Of a DNA stretch of 64,000 nt, positions 10,890-22,795 are shown piece by piece. A program made the position numbers and the translations under genes. Every line of letters starts with the position of its first letter. The first letter of the stretch is position 1. This stretch comes from Saturnia japonica (Eukaryota > Arthropoda > Insecta > Lepidoptera > Saturniidae). The notes under the pieces are model-generated. The model did no database searches and was not told where the DNA came from. It saw only the letters and a program-made list of their open reading frames with translations. Location: the NCBI GenBank assembly GCA_033032175.1, contig CM065307.1, positions 62,001 to 126,000 on the forward strand. Reading direction: 5' to 3'.

Positions 10890-11335
10890 AAGTAACGGGT
10901 TGCGCAAAAGTAAATGACACAGTTTCATTTAGCTATAATTTTTGTTTTAAATAAAACACACCCAATAATTTTTATAAAATATATGTAAATATGTAGATTA
11001 GTATAATTAATAATATTAGGATTTGAATATGATGTCCTTTAATTATCGGCCTCCAGCGTCAATGCAAATTTGAGCCCTTTTCCATCACGCTTCTTAAAAC
11101 TTCCAGTGTTACGTTCTACATTTCATGAGGAATATTGGTGTTTAAGGTTGCTTTACTTCGTGGCTTACTCATGTAAACCAAATACTTTAAATAATTCCAT
11201 ATAAAAAAGTCTGAAGTTGTCAGATCAGGCGAACTTGCAGGCCAATGTAAACTGCCAAACCGCGACATACCACAACCTGACAAAGTGACATTCAATAAGT
11301 TCATTGAATAGCAGAGTAGTAGGTACACGTGTAGT
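10890..11335 (-). mobile_element. Tc1/mariner-type transposase C-terminal remnant
   Basis: The minus-strand open stretch 11328-11116 contains LHWPASSPDLTTSDFFIW followed by NYLK, YMSKPRSKATLNTNI and PHEM. The continuation after one stop gives NVTLEVLRSVM. WPxxSPDLxxxDFFxWxYLK with a later PxxxxxLxxNI block is the third catalytic Asp region of IS630/Tc1-type transposases, different from the two mariner families here. Upstream parts are missing. Confidence 0.7.
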
Positions 11336-11919
11336 GTTCCAATCCCAATTCATTTCAATTTGTGTATCACAAAGTCACGTAATATGATTCTGTAGCGATC
11401 GACCTTGACGGTAGTCGCGTTGCCTCGTTGCGCTAATCTCCGGAACTACGACTCGAATTCGAAAAATTAGTAATAGTATAGACTATTTAAGATTAAATAT
11501 CGATTTATGTTACGTAAGTTGGAAGTCGAGGTTCTCCGGGACTGCTTTATCCGCGTGTGCTGACGTAATCGTTAAAAGTTAGCGATAGCATATGCCTATA
11601 TATACATAGGGCACAATTAGGTATTTTGTGACAAAGATTTGTTGAAAATTAAAAACTGATTTATAAGCATTATTTATAAACATGGCATATTACAATTAAA
11701 CAAATAAACATCCTTTTCTACTTATGAGTATGCTTTTTGGACACATAGTTTATGAAATAATGACAAATTACAATAATTAGTACTTGCGTGAAGAACAATT
11801 ATAATAGACTACATGGACGGGTTCATCGGCGGCGCGCGGCGCGGTGTTTGTCAGATAAAATGACACACGCGAATTGTGCTGCCCCCGCTCCCGGTTATTT
11901 TATAAATAAAAATACTCAT
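11336..11919. other. No gene recognised
   Basis: Contains a short inverted fragment near 11515-11565 ('ctgctttatccgcgtg') matching the 'gcggataaagcagtt' part of the repeats at 13540 and 16617. The rest is unassigned. Confidence 0.4.
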
Positions 11920-12240
11920 TTTAGGTGATCCTTAGAAGTTATACATATGCTCTCGCTGACTTTTTTGTAGGTCTTCTTAATAACTACAATTTTGTAATAT
12001 CTCTTATGGCTTGTTCAGCGTAAGCCATTTAAGCGCTCGAATTGATTCACCATGACCAGTTTGTTTTTTAATTGCGCGAAACCCGAATTATTAAAAAAAA
12101 AAAGTATGTTTATTACTCCTTATAACATCAGCTATCTGACACTCAAAATTCCATAAAAATCGGTCCAACCGTTTCGGAGATTACCGGGAACAAACAGATA
12201 GGAAGACAAATAAAATAAAAATGGTTTTGTTATAGGGGTC
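11920..12240 (+). repeat. Short dispersed element, copy 2
   Basis: Same order of blocks as 7440-7800. It has a fuller tail reading 'ccataaaaatcggtccaacc' then 'gtttcggagattaccgggaa'. Confidence 0.65.
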
Positions 12241-13240
12241 GTGTATAGTTTCATAAGCATTTAATTAAAAGCTGTTATTTTGGCATTACAAACAGACACT
12301 TGAATTTAATTAATTGTATAGATGGCCTACAGAGCCTTTATATCTTATATTCTCAAAAGGTTTTTGATTGATTGCGTTACGATTTGGATTTCAATTAAAT
12401 TTTGCGACTGAACTAAGACTGTAACTTTCGGATTGAATTGTACTGTAATTTGTTTGGGGTCTGGTAGAAAGTGGATGAGATTTTTTCAGTATTCTCTTAC
12501 TTTAAAAAAGAGTGAGATCCGTTGGTTCACAGGAAACTGGAGAATACCTTCAAGTGAGATTTGCTGCGGAATGAGATACTAAAAAAATGGTTACTTGCTT
12601 CAGACGCCTGTTACAGCGTAAACTTATGTCAGAATATCGATCGATCGAAAGTAGTGAATGCAAGGCAAGGCCGACTGCTAACCTTGAGTACCACGTTTCG
12701 TCTTCGGAATTCGAAAAATTTACAAAGCACGAAACACAGTTAAATCGCCAATGTTGAATTTCAGTACCTCTACATATCTGTTTTTTTAATCGTTGTTTTT
12801 ATACACGAAATTTCTCACGGACGAAATCAAAAGCATAGCTAGTTTTCTTTTATTGACGAGCTCAATCAAACTTTTGACATCCCTCGGTTCACCGATACAA
12901 GTCGTAGCAATGCCCCAAGAACCCCGTTTAGTAAAAATAGTAAGTACCTAATTGAGGTCACCTGTAGCCTGTGGGCTTGCGCTTTTGGGATTGTGACTTT
13001 TTTTAAACTATGTTAGTACCTCGTGGTACTCGCAGTATTGGATTCTAGCATGAGTTTGTATTGACATGACGACGCAGCGACGTGACGCGAACAGTGTGTG
13101 ACTGTGTGTGTGTGTGTGCCCATAGAAGTTAATTACACGTATAGTACATAGTGATTATAGTATGTGTAATATTATTGTAACGAGTGCGACACTAGCGACA
13201 ATTTATGCGATGTTTAATACACGGTTAGTTCTGCATTTAC
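12241..13240. other. No gene recognised
   Basis: AT-rich to moderate composition, with a GT microsatellite near 13100-13118. No coding exon or named repeat is supported. Confidence 0.4.
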
Positions 13241-13440
13241 GGTGTCGGGGAGTCGCGTTGCGCCGCGCCACGCCGCGCCGCCTTATCAGCTCTTCCCTCC
13301 GCCCGCCCGCGCACCCCGCACCGCACGTACAGCACCGCCCGTGCCTGAGTGTGGGTGCGGGTGCGCGGCCGCTGTGGCTCCGACCTCGAGTCGCGACTGT
13401 CGCGAGTTTCGATGTGCGCGGATGCGGAACGTTATTCTAA
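13241..13440. other. GC-rich patch, function unknown
   Basis: About 200 bp, strongly GC- and CpG-rich, in AT-rich surroundings, containing 'ccttatcagctc' (one GATA-type site). Open frames here exist in several phases because stops are rare in GC-rich DNA. It could be a distal promoter or regulatory patch of the GATA gene, but nothing proves it. Confidence 0.25.
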
Positions 13441-13539
13441 TACTGGCTGTGCCCCACGGTTTCAACCGTGTTTTTATCCAATAATAAGCGCGCCGCCGAC
13501 GCACTCGTGTGGCTTATCACAATTGTTCTCACTCCCCGC

Positions 13540-14010
13540 AAGTATAAATTATTTAAATTTTTCTATATCTCTTAAACGATGGGTACAAATAATATGCTAT
13601 AAAGAGCAAAATTTAACTTCATAAAATTGTCTTTATGGCGAAGTAACTTTTGTTCGTAAGGATTAATATGCCATGTCTAAAAATTATGCTCATAAATCAA
13701 ATTGCAAAATACCTTATTGTGGCAAGTATAAGAGATAGACGTATTATGCTACCGCGGACTTTTTTAGATATACTAAGGAACAATATTTTTACATATCATT
13801 ATGCCTTGCGCCAGCGCACGCGGATAAAGCAGTTCGGGTACACTTCTACTTCAGACTTACCTAATAAAAATATATATTTAATGCTAACTGAGAGTTGTAT
13901 GCTAATGTTTATACTTTTCCTCGTTAATTTGAGTATCACATATAAAGATAATTTTTCGAATACGCCTGGTAGTTCTAGAGCTTAGCGTGTTTAAACAAAC
14001 AAACAAAAAA
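13540..14010 (+). repeat. Dispersed element ('gcggataaagcagtt' type), copy 1
   Basis: Shares with 16770-17270 the blocks 'atatgctataaagagcaaaa', 'gaagtaacttttgttcgtaa', 'aataccttattgtggc', 'gcacgcggataaagcagttc' and a tail of 'aaacaaacaaac'. Both copies have the same orientation. Non-coding. Confidence 0.7.
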
Positions 14011-14214
14011 CAAATAAATTTATATAAATTCAGTTTCAGTTTATTGTTACATCGCGGCGTGGAGAATATAATAAAATAATTGTTCATTACGATTCTGTAT
14101 TAATTACCCAAGAATTAGTAACAATAATGATGAGTGAATATACCTAAATGTAGATAAACACGTAAACGCGTTGCTGTCTTTTACAAGGAACTAATTCATA
14201 TAATGTAACTAGCA

Positions 14215-15110
14215 TAGTGCCCGCGGCTCCGCACGCGTTTGTTACAACGCAGTAGTTATTTACATCATTTTACTTTCACTCATGTTTTTGACAATTCGTT
14301 TATAGCCTCTTCATTATAGTATCAAGTATGCTTCCCGCGATAATTTAATCAGAATCGGTTAAGAATTTATGAATATTTTTTTGACTCCTTCTTTTTATTT
14401 CTAGAAGTAATATTGACAATTCTTAAAGCCCATTAATTATGTGAATACTTAGACTTCCCGTGTATAAAATTTCATCAGAATCGGTTATAAATTAACGAAA
14501 TTTAAAATTTTAACAAATTATTTTTTTTGCCTTTCCTAGAAATGTTTTTGAACATTCGCATAATTTTTTATTCATGGAATGTCTTATACTTCCTATGTAC
14601 ACAATTTCATCAGAAATCAGCAAAGAATTAATGAAAATAGATTTATTTGGAAATTTTGTTGCTTTTACGATTTCTAAAAGTAATTTAAAAAAAAAATGTT
14701 ATACCCTATCAATTGCCTAGTTAGCCTAGTGGTCGTAATCGTTGCTGCTATGAGCAAAAGTCCTGGGTTCGAATCCCAGGTCGAGCAAAGTGTTATTGGG
14801 TTATTCCTATTAAATTCTCAGTAGCAGCTTGGAGTTTGGCTTTGTGCCCGATTAATGGCAATAGGCTCGCCTTCTATTACATGGGACCTCAAACGTACCC
14901 GGCAAACTGAGGGTGTAAATTAGTACACCTCTGTCTAACCCTTCGGGGAATACAGGCGTGATGGTATGTTATGTTATCAATTAACCGATGGCATAGGTAT
15001 CCCGTGTACAAAATTTTATAAGAATCGGTCAAGCCATTTTTGAGTTTAATCCGGAAACACAAACAAAAATTTTATGGCATATTTGTTATCAGTATTGTTC
15101 ATATATTATG
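14215..15110 (+). repeat. Short non-autonomous element carrying a SINE insertion, copy 1
   Basis: It begins with 'cccgcggctccgcacgcgtt' and contains repeated phrases 'aaatttcatcagaatcggtt'. It ends near 'cggaaacacaaacaaaaatt'. The same element is at 52440-53190. Here a SINE is inserted in + orientation at about 14713. Confidence 0.6.
14713..14982 (+). mobile_element. tRNA-derived SINE, copy 1
   Basis: It has an A-box-like 'tagcctagtgg' near 14722 and a perfect B box, GGTTCGAATCC, at 14766-14776. A tRNA-unrelated body follows: 'agcttggagtttggctttgt', 'taataggctcgcc'-like, 'attacatgggacct', then 'aggcgtgatggtatgttatg'. The B box followed by a ~200-bp body identifies a SINE rather than a tRNA gene. 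Seven copies are in this window. Confidence 0.85.
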
Positions 15111-16390
15111 CGTAACGGGAAATTTTGGAAAATATTAAAAGTACAGATAGAACCACAAATTTTTTAAATATAGATAGATATACATATAAGTACCTATGTA
15201 TCATGTAGTAGGTAGGTGGCTATCAATGAATATGCAAAGAAACGTTTAGAAGTGGGCGCTGTACCGCTGTGCTCGAGTCGCCAGACATATTAAAAGCTGA
15301 ACGAACGATAATTGTGAGAGTAACCGGCGCGGCGCGGCTGATGCGTGGTGGGGGTTAGCTGAACATGTTGTGCTTGAACCCGCCTCAGCGATAACACAAT
15401 GTATCACTATAGAGGTTGTTCCAAATCCGGTGAAGCTGTAAAAATCATCAGAGGCTCCAGGGCTCCTAAGGTTAACAATATAGTCTGTAAAAATAAACGG
15501 AGGTTGTTGGTCAGTGCGTCGCGAGGCGTCATGTGCTATGTGCTATGCCATACTCATCAAATGTAAAGAATGATCGCTAAGAGATTGTATGTGAATACAG
15601 ATAGTAAACGCACGCATCCTGTTACATATACCCACTGTGCCTGTGCTGCGTGCTCCACTCGCTCACTGTATGTACTCACTTGTAGACACAACTATTGGTT
15701 ATTGTTTGGTGGCAGTTCAGTTGGTTGGCTACTCCCTATCGCTCCGCCACACTGCACACTGCACACGGTCTCCAAACTGCTAAACTTGGGACTGGAATAT
15801 CTCCTTCATCCCGCCGTATTCATTAGACCTATATATATATATAAGTTCTTGCGCCGGAGTCGTACGAGAAGACATGCCACAGACCATTCTAGAACCAGCT
15901 CGAGGGAGGTACGCGCTAACTTACCTACAGAAAGCAGTTGGATGGTCTGGTTAGGCCGCTGTACGTCATTCTTACATTCAAACTATATTGTTATTACAGT
16001 CGGTACTACGAACGATGTATGGAATCGCGGAGAACCCGCATCACCGCATCCGCCACTCGTGTCTTTACATGACTTCCAACCTAAAGGGGTGCTGCGGAAA
16101 CAAGCACACCTCGCCTGAGTGAGCACTACTGAGACACTACTGCAACCGTTCATAGCTCAGCTCCGAACGATACACTCTTCACTCTCTTTACAGATCCGCA
16201 ATCCAGCATCGACATGTCATGTGCACCTACACGAATATACACACGCACACTGACACGCGCACACAGAACCAATACAAACAATATACGTTTCGAATTAAAT
16301 GGAACTATAATATTTACGGGCAGACTCAAACAAACCCAAACAAGGAGAAATAGGTTGGGCAAACACGACGCTGACGCCACAACATCACCT
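15111..16390. other. No gene confirmed
   Basis: Holds a 182-codon open frame (15570-16118) without initiation context, domains or splice support, which I treat as chance. At 15430-15490 there is a short block reading GEAVKIIRGSRAPK on the + strand that recurs at three other places (see findings). Confidence 0.35.
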
Positions 16391-16616
16391 GACGTGACGT
16401 CACGGCCGTAGCCGCGGCACCGAGCGAGTGCGTAGCCGCGGCACCGAGCGAGTGCGACTACGAACTCAGAGAGCGGACCAGCAGCAGTCAGCAGCTTCCA
16501 GCCCTCTAGTTCATTGTAATATTATGTAAAAGAGATCAGTCGAGTGAAGTATTATTAATTAACTGTGTAGTTTAGTGATCGTAGATAGTAGCGCGAGTGA
16601 GACAGAGCGTGTGCTG
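16391..16616 (+). promoter_or_regulatory. Possible promoter or 5' exon region
   Basis: A GC-rich stretch with a perfect CRE palindrome TGACGTCA (16395-16402) and two identical tandem copies of a 24-bp unit (16407-16430 and 16431-16454). Then comes 'cagcagcagtcagcag' and 'ctctagttcattgtaatatt', a context with initiator-like TCAGT sequences. It lies 7.5 kb upstream of the first recognised GATA-gene exon. This is an inference; no transcript evidence is available. Confidence 0.25.
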
Positions 16617-17270
16617 TAACTAGCTGTGCCCAGCGGTGTCACCCGCATATCATTTAAAAGAAATCACTGATTGATCATTTATAATACTTCAGTATCTATA
16701 GACAATATTTTTATCGAATCGCCAGGATCATGCGTCACATCGAACGCCGACTGTTGAATTATTTTAATTTTTCATTATTTCCTAAACTACGTGTCCAAAT
16801 AACATGCTATAAAGAACAAAATTCACTTTATAAAACTGTCTTCATGATGAAGTAACTTCTGTTCGTAAGGCTTAATATGCCATTCCTAAAAATAATCTCA
16901 AAAATCAATTTTTCATATTCAGGAAAAACATTCACAAAATACCTTATTGTAGCTTTTGTGAGATGGACATATGCTATTGCAGGCTTTTTTTATATATACT
17001 AAGGACCAATATTTTTGTAAAACATTGTATTTACGTATCATTAACCATTATTCAATCGCACGCGGATAAAGCAGTTCGGGAGGACGTCCACTTCCGACTT
17101 ACCTAACAAAAATTAACATTTAAATCTAGCTAAGAGTTATAGAATAATGTTACATAGCCTATAGTGTTTATTCCTCGGGAGTCTGGCTCTCATCTACAAA
17201 AATAATTTTTGAATCCGACTGATTGTTCCAGAGATTAGTATGTTGAAACAAACAAACAAACAAAAAATGT
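16617..17270 (+). repeat. Dispersed element ('gcggataaagcagtt' type), copy 2
   Basis: Full-looking copy: it starts 'taactagctgtgcccagcgg', the usual head of short lepidopteran elements, and ends in 'aaacaaacaaacaaacaaaa'. The internal part matches 13540-14010. Confidence 0.7.
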
Positions 17271-17274
17271 TTCC

Positions 17275-17455
17275 GTTTTATTACCCGACTGCGAAAAAGA
17301 AGTGTTATAATTTTCGAGCTTATGTAAGATGTCTATTTGTTTGGTCCGCTCTGTAACCTAAACGGCTTAGTAGATTTTAACATACGAGGTGTCTTTAGAT
17401 TTATCTTAATTGTGGGAATGACAAGGCTATATAATATTTACATACAACGCGAGGG
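17275..17455 (+). repeat. Dispersed repeat with 'cccgactgcgaaaaa' motif, copy 2
   Basis: Direct counterpart of the minus-strand copy at 4085-4290, with the same order of blocks. It begins right after the previous element, as though one inserted beside or into the other. Confidence 0.6.
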
Positions 17456-18429
17456 AATGAAATAAAAAGCAAAAATAGATAGATACTTTTTTAGTCAAAT
17501 GTTGTAGACAGGATTTTTTTTTTCCTTTTTCATAGTTCAGATTTTTATATTATTAGTATTAGTATAGATATTGCATGAGAGGCGACCGGCTGTCCCTAAG
17601 GAGCAGAGGTTCCAACTTCGAGCACGGACCTGTCCGTCAACCAAGCGTGCTCGAGTCCACGCCCGCGAAACCAGTGTTCCCTCCACGCTAACTTCACTCC
17701 CGCACACCTGCGACGTCCACCCTCTCCTGCGAAAACTCGAGCCTGAGTCCGTTCCCCCGGGGTGGAGCCCTTGAGTCTAGCAGCGGTACGCGTGATATAC
17801 GTGACATTGCATTTGCAATCATTAGCTACCCACATACACTATTTATTACATTGCACCCCACACTCGTGTACTCCACACAGCTACATAGGTTCTGTAAGGG
17901 ATCTTTTTTTTGGCTAGTTAGACTTAGACCAAATTACCAGATAACTAAATACATATACGCGTGATTCTTCCTTTCTTCTAGAAGGCAGAAACGCGTACAT
18001 ATGTATAATTAGATATATCGAATTTTACGGAAAGGGAATTAGTTAGATCGCGACTTGTTTGCATGTACTGCAACAGCTCAAGCCGAGGTTCTGCCACTTT
18101 GGTACCGTTCAGCTTGTTTTCTTACATTAGCGGCTGAGTGTCTTCCGCGCTCGCCCCCAGCCCTGTGAAGCTGTCAAAGCCTCTAATGGTTCCAGGGTCC
18201 ATAAGGCTAAAAACATAGTCAGTTTGAAACAAAAGCTCCGAGCGAAGTACTTCTCTCTTTCTCTCTCCCTGTATATATATTCGATCGTTCCTATTATGTT
18301 AATATAATAATTAAAATCATGTTCAAATAAAATAGGGTTGTAGTATATAGTGAGCTGTAAATGCGTGTCCGCGCGTCTGTCGAATCGAACCGCACCGCAC
18401 CCGTTGTCTTACATTATATACATGGGTAT
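17456..18429. other. No gene recognised
   Basis: Includes a GC-richer part (17570-17780) without coding signs, and a recurring short block (18155-18225) translating to CEAVKASNGSR. Confidence 0.35.
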
Positions 18430-19405
18430 ACATGGTATACATTACTTCGCATGGGTAGAATTTACAAAGTGGTGTATTTTATATTCAAAAAAGCCTGATT
18501 TGGAGTTTACCGTTTTAATATTGACAGTTCATAACTTCATAACTGCCTCATTAGCCTAGCGGTCCTAAACGCGGTTGCTATGCTCGAGGTCCTAGGTTCG
18601 ATTCCCAGGTCGAGTAAAGTGTTATTGGGTTCTTCTATGAAATTCTCAGTAGCAGCTTGGAGTTTGGCTTTGTGCCCGATTAACGGTAATAGGCTCGCCC
18701 CCTTATTACATGGGACCTGAAACATACTCGGCGAACTGTGGGTGTACACCTCTGCCTATCCCTTCGGGGATACAGGCGTGATGGTATGTTATGTAACTTT
18801 CATAGTTACGAATAATGCGCTTAACTCACGTCGTGCTATTCACCTTGGTGCGAAGTGTCGGCTAACCGACCGCGACCGTGCTGAGAGGAATTTTGAATTC
18901 GTGATATCTCTACTACGGTATTCATTTAAATGGAAAACTGTAAAGAACAATCTTAATTTATATTATATGCCCAACTTAACTAATGAACTTATCTGGATAA
19001 AGATTAATACTGAATTGGAGAAAATAGCTTCGCAAATAACGTAATATTTTTAATTTTTATGTTCAAGATAAAAATGGTTACTGTGAGTCAAACTTAGGAG
19101 ATAGACATATACTATCGCAAACTTTTCTCTAGAGTTTTTGAAGTGCTACAATTTTTTTATACATGATTTTGATGTATCTCATATGGTTTAGACAGCGTGA
19201 GTCATGTAAGCACCCAAAAATCATTTCGTCATGACTTGATTACAAATCATTGAATTTTTTCTACTATATAAAAACTTTATGATAATGTATTATATAGGTA
19301 TATTAACCTCCTTAAAAAATGTCTTAATTATAATGAAACCTGCATTAAAATCCGTTTCATAGTTTAACAGATCTATGCGTACTTATAGGAACAGACGGCG
19401 GAATA
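18430..19405 (+). repeat. Composite repeat with embedded SINE, copy 1
   Basis: Left part 'ttcgcatgggtagaatttac' to 'attgacagttcataacttca', then a SINE, then 'cgtgatatctctactacggt' and 'ctgaattggagaaaatagct' through to 'aggaacagacggcgg'. Copies with the SINE at the same joint lie at 31571-32455 and 42545-43540. A SINE-free piece on the minus strand is at 22190-22520. Confidence 0.75.
18542..18800 (+). mobile_element. tRNA-derived SINE, copy 2
   Basis: A box 'tagcctagcgg' near 18552 and B box GGTTCGATTCC at 18595-18605. The body ends 'ggcgtgatggtatgttatgt'. It sits inside the composite repeat. Confidence 0.85.
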
Positions 19406-19578
19406 CGACTTTAATTTATAACACATACTTATACGTAAAAACAGAGTCGTCCTTCAACAAACAATATTAATAATGTTCAACAGATTTAACAAGTATCTAT
19501 GCATAAACAGACAACGTATTAGAATAACATGAAGAGATGTGATTTGTGGCCGGAATGTAACTATAAAATGAACCCTGG

Positions 19579-19648
19579 CGTGTGGCGTGTGGCGTGTGAC
19601 GTGTGGCGTGTGGCGTGTGGCGTGTGACGTGTGGCGAGTGGCGAGTCG
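19579..19648 (+). repeat. Heptamer array (CGTGTGG)n
   Basis: Ten contiguous heptamers: mostly 'cgtgtgg', with 'cgtgtga' at positions 3 and 7 and two diverged units at the right end. It is the reverse complement of the motif arrayed at 29991-30074. Confidence 0.95.
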
Positions 19649-21233
19649 CGGTTCTACAATCTGCAATGCGTTATGGTGATAAGCTTGTAGGCGGTGTGTA
19701 CGTACGGTACGGCGCGGTGTGGATACGGATAGAGGCTTCCCCCGCGATTATAACAAGCACGACAATTCACTGACTCACACACAATAACACAATGTGATAT
19801 CATGTATTTATATATGCATACATAACACTGCTACTTTCTTCTGCGTAGATGATAATATCTTGGCAAACGAGCATATCGCGTGGTCGAGTCGTCGCGTCAC
19901 GCCGCCGCACAGTGGACAGAAATCAGTCTCCCTTTTATAGGATTTCAGAAAAATGAAATGTGTTATTTGATAGTTCTAAGTATACAGTTTTGTCATTAAA
20001 TTATTTATCAATTTGAAGCTTTATGTTTTACCTTATACACCATATAATATGGACTTGTAAATTTCAAATGCACGAAATGGTCTTTCTTTTCCTCATAACT
20101 TTTTTGTGTTTTTAGTTGTACGGTTGAAACTTATACGCATAATTACTGGGATGATAACGAAGCCTTAGGATGTCGTGTAGCAGACATCCCACTATCTAGT
20201 TAGCCTATGTGCGAACTTTAGGGGTGACGTTTAGCAGCCCGAGCCGAGCGCGCGCAATTACTGCTGCGCGGAATACGTATCTTTCTAATATTGAAAAACA
20301 TCTTCATTCTGAAGCGCATATAAATATATGTAATATCGCAAAGGCATCGTCATATAATGTAATCTAGATGAAACATCAAAGCTTCGTGTTATCGAAATCT
20401 GGGGGGCCACCAAGAAGAAAGCTACAGTGACGCGTACCCTACTAGAGGATTACGAGCCGCAGCCAGAAGCGTATCGGTAGGCGAATGCTTAATTTGAATG
20501 ATCCCCTCAGGTTTTTACATAGGCTAGAATACTCGAAGTTGGATAGACACGCCTCCACGTATTAGTCGTAAAAAGTTATTTTCCCGCTACAGGAAGGAAC
20601 ACAGCTATTTACACGCCATCCCCTTCAGGATGTTTGACCTTGACCCCGGGTGTCCTCGTTCAAAAGATGTTTACGACATTGTATTGAGGTGAACTCATCA
20701 AGCTGCTGGTTTATTTCCACCTTAATGCTATAGTTATCGATAAAACAAAGGTGATATAAAATTATGTTTACCGCTGATTTACCGTACCGTTTCGTTTTCG
20801 TTACCTATCAAAAATACGATTCAGAATTCGTTTTAAAACTTCAATATACATATTTTTCTTAATTAAAAGTCGTACATTATCTATAATCTATATAAGTACT
20901 TAATTATCACCAATTATTATTACCTGATACTATTATAAATTGTTTTTGTTTCATATTTATAGCAAAGTGTCTTGGTTTTAGGGTAATTAGTTTATTTGTT
21001 TTGTTGTTATTGAAGTTGGTGTTTGTCGCGAATTATTTTTTGTAAGTCTTATTAATTTAATGTCAATCATAACATAACTTCAAAGTATAAGAAACGTTTT
21101 TTGGGTATATTCATTTATTCTAAGGATCTTTATTATTATGTACAGTATAAATAAATGTTTTAGTTTACAGTTAAAAACTAGAAATAAATTTATGTAACAA
21201 AAGAATTTTTGACTTTATGATTTTTTTCTATAC
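19649..21233. other. No gene recognised
   Basis: AT-rich with an unassigned GC-richer stretch (20220-20650). That stretch contains a short open run reading IWGATKKKATVTRTLLEDYE on the + strand, too short to assign. Confidence 0.35.
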
Positions 21234-21345
21234 CACTGCGATGGCAAACAAGCGTGGGGTCCTCCTGATGGTAAGCGATTGCCGCGGCCTGTGGACGCTT
21301 GCAATATCGGAAGCATAACATGTGTGTTGCCAACCTTTTAAAAAC
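21234..21345 (+). mobile_element. LINE 3'-end fragment
   Basis: 'gtcctcctgatggtaagcga' followed by 'gccgcggcctgtggacgctt' and 'gtgttgccaacctttt' resembles the 3' untranslated end of CR1/Zenon-type lepidopteran LINEs. Only about 110 bp remain. Confidence 0.5.
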
Positions 21346-21489
21346 CTGTTCATTCTGTAATTAATTGAAAATGTATATTAATACATTTAGTGCGCATATT
21401 AAATATTTATGTTCATGTCAAAAATATTAAAGATCTCATGAGATGTCTAACCTTGAAACTGTAAAACTACCAACGTATGATATATAAAA

Positions 21490-21957
21490 CCTACACATTT
21501 GTGCATAACGTAAATAACAAAATATAAGTTAATATGTTTACTAATATAAAAATGATTCTCACAGAAACCTACACATTTGTGCATAACGTAAATAACAAAA
21601 TATAAGTTAATATGTTTACTAATATAAAAATGATTCTCACAGAAACCTACACATTTGTGCATAACGTAAATAACAAAATATAAGTTAATATGTTTACTAA
21701 TATAAAAATGATTCTCACAGAAACCTACACATTTGTGCATAACGTAAATAACAAAATATAAGTTAATATGTTTACTAATATAAAAATGATTCTCACAGAA
21801 ACCTACACATTTGTGCATAACGTAAATAACAAAATATAAGTTAATATGTTTACTAATATAAAAATGATTCTCACAGAAACCTACACATTTGTGCATAACG
21901 TAAATAACAAAATATAAGTTAATATGTTTACTAATATAAAAATGATTCTCACAGAAA
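21490..21957. repeat. Six tandem copies of a 78-bp unit
   Basis: Units start at 21490, 21568, 21646, 21724, 21802 and 21880, and look identical by eye. Because 78 is a multiple of three, one minus-strand frame stays open through all copies (26-residue repeat), which is a by-product. There are no spacers, so it is not a CRISPR. Flanks are AT-rich and unassigned. Confidence 0.97.
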
Positions 21958-22189
21958 AAAACCATTCGAAGTGACGGCTATATTATTTGGTTCTCTAGGA
22001 ACCATTTCCAACCACTTTTTTCTCGTGTTGATATTCTTAGGGACGTTCATAAACAGTTTTTTTGGAGTTTTTATATATGTTTTTGTATAATTAAATGTGC
22101 TAGTAAAAAGCATTTGTAGACGATTTTATTTCCTCAATATGCTATAATAATATAATAAAAACAATATAAATGAAAGTCGCTATCCGCGT

Positions 22190-22520
22190 CTGCTTGTTTG
22201 TTTGTTTGTTCTTTTACTTGTAAACTACATAACGCATATTTATACGGTTTTCACTGTCATATTAAAAAATACGTTCAAATTATTATTTTTTAATATTAGA
22301 GTACATCCAATGTTTTGTAATGAAGTCGTCAATAAATCGATTTTCAGGCGCTTACATGATTTACGCTGGCTATAGACCTTATATGAGATACATCAAAATA
22401 ATGAACGAAATAATTGTAGTTGTTCAAAAAACGTAGAAAAAAGTCTGCCATGGCGTATGTCCATCCATCTACTAAGGTTGGACTCACAGTAACAATATGC
22501 ATCAAATTTCACAGGCTAAC
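22190..22520 (-). repeat. Composite-repeat fragment without SINE
   Basis: On the minus strand it matches the right-hand part of the repeat at 18430-19405: 'tgatgtatctcatataaggt', the 'gacatacgccatggcagact' block and the opening 'ttgaacgtat' region. It has no SINE. Confidence 0.5.
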
Positions 22521-22769
22521 TATCGAAAGATTAAAATAAATAATCATAATGTATCTCGTGTTATATAAACAGATATCATTGTAGGTATATATAAATTGTG
22601 TGACACATGGAAACAATGTAATTGTTAAGTTTCGGTCCATCCAATGATTGCTTAAACATATAATATTCAATATTTTATGTAAATATTTATTTATTGTTTC
22701 TAATTTTTTCTATAAATATTGAATATCTGTGCACCGATACTTGGAGTTCCCGTGTCGCATCGTTACCGT

Positions 22770-22795
22770 ACCCCCCCCCCCCCCCCCCCCCCACC
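22770..22795 (+). repeat. Poly-C tract
   Basis: A run of more than 20 C, broken once by A near its right end. It is one of several long G/C homopolymers around the GATA gene; others are at about 25097, 28158 and 40937. Confidence 0.95.

Noticed and set aside
14713..14785. tRNA gene (A box and perfect B box)
   Set aside because: Followed by a SINE body and repeated seven times in the window; no convincing cloverleaf.
15570..16118. 182-codon ORF
   Set aside because: No domain, biased composition and no splice or conservation support.
21490..21957. CRISPR array
   Set aside because: The units are contiguous 78-bp repeats with no unique spacers, in an insect genome.
21447..21965. 172-residue minus-strand ORF with a 26-residue repeat
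   Set aside because: It follows from the 78-bp tandem array, whose length is a multiple of three; no other coding signs.
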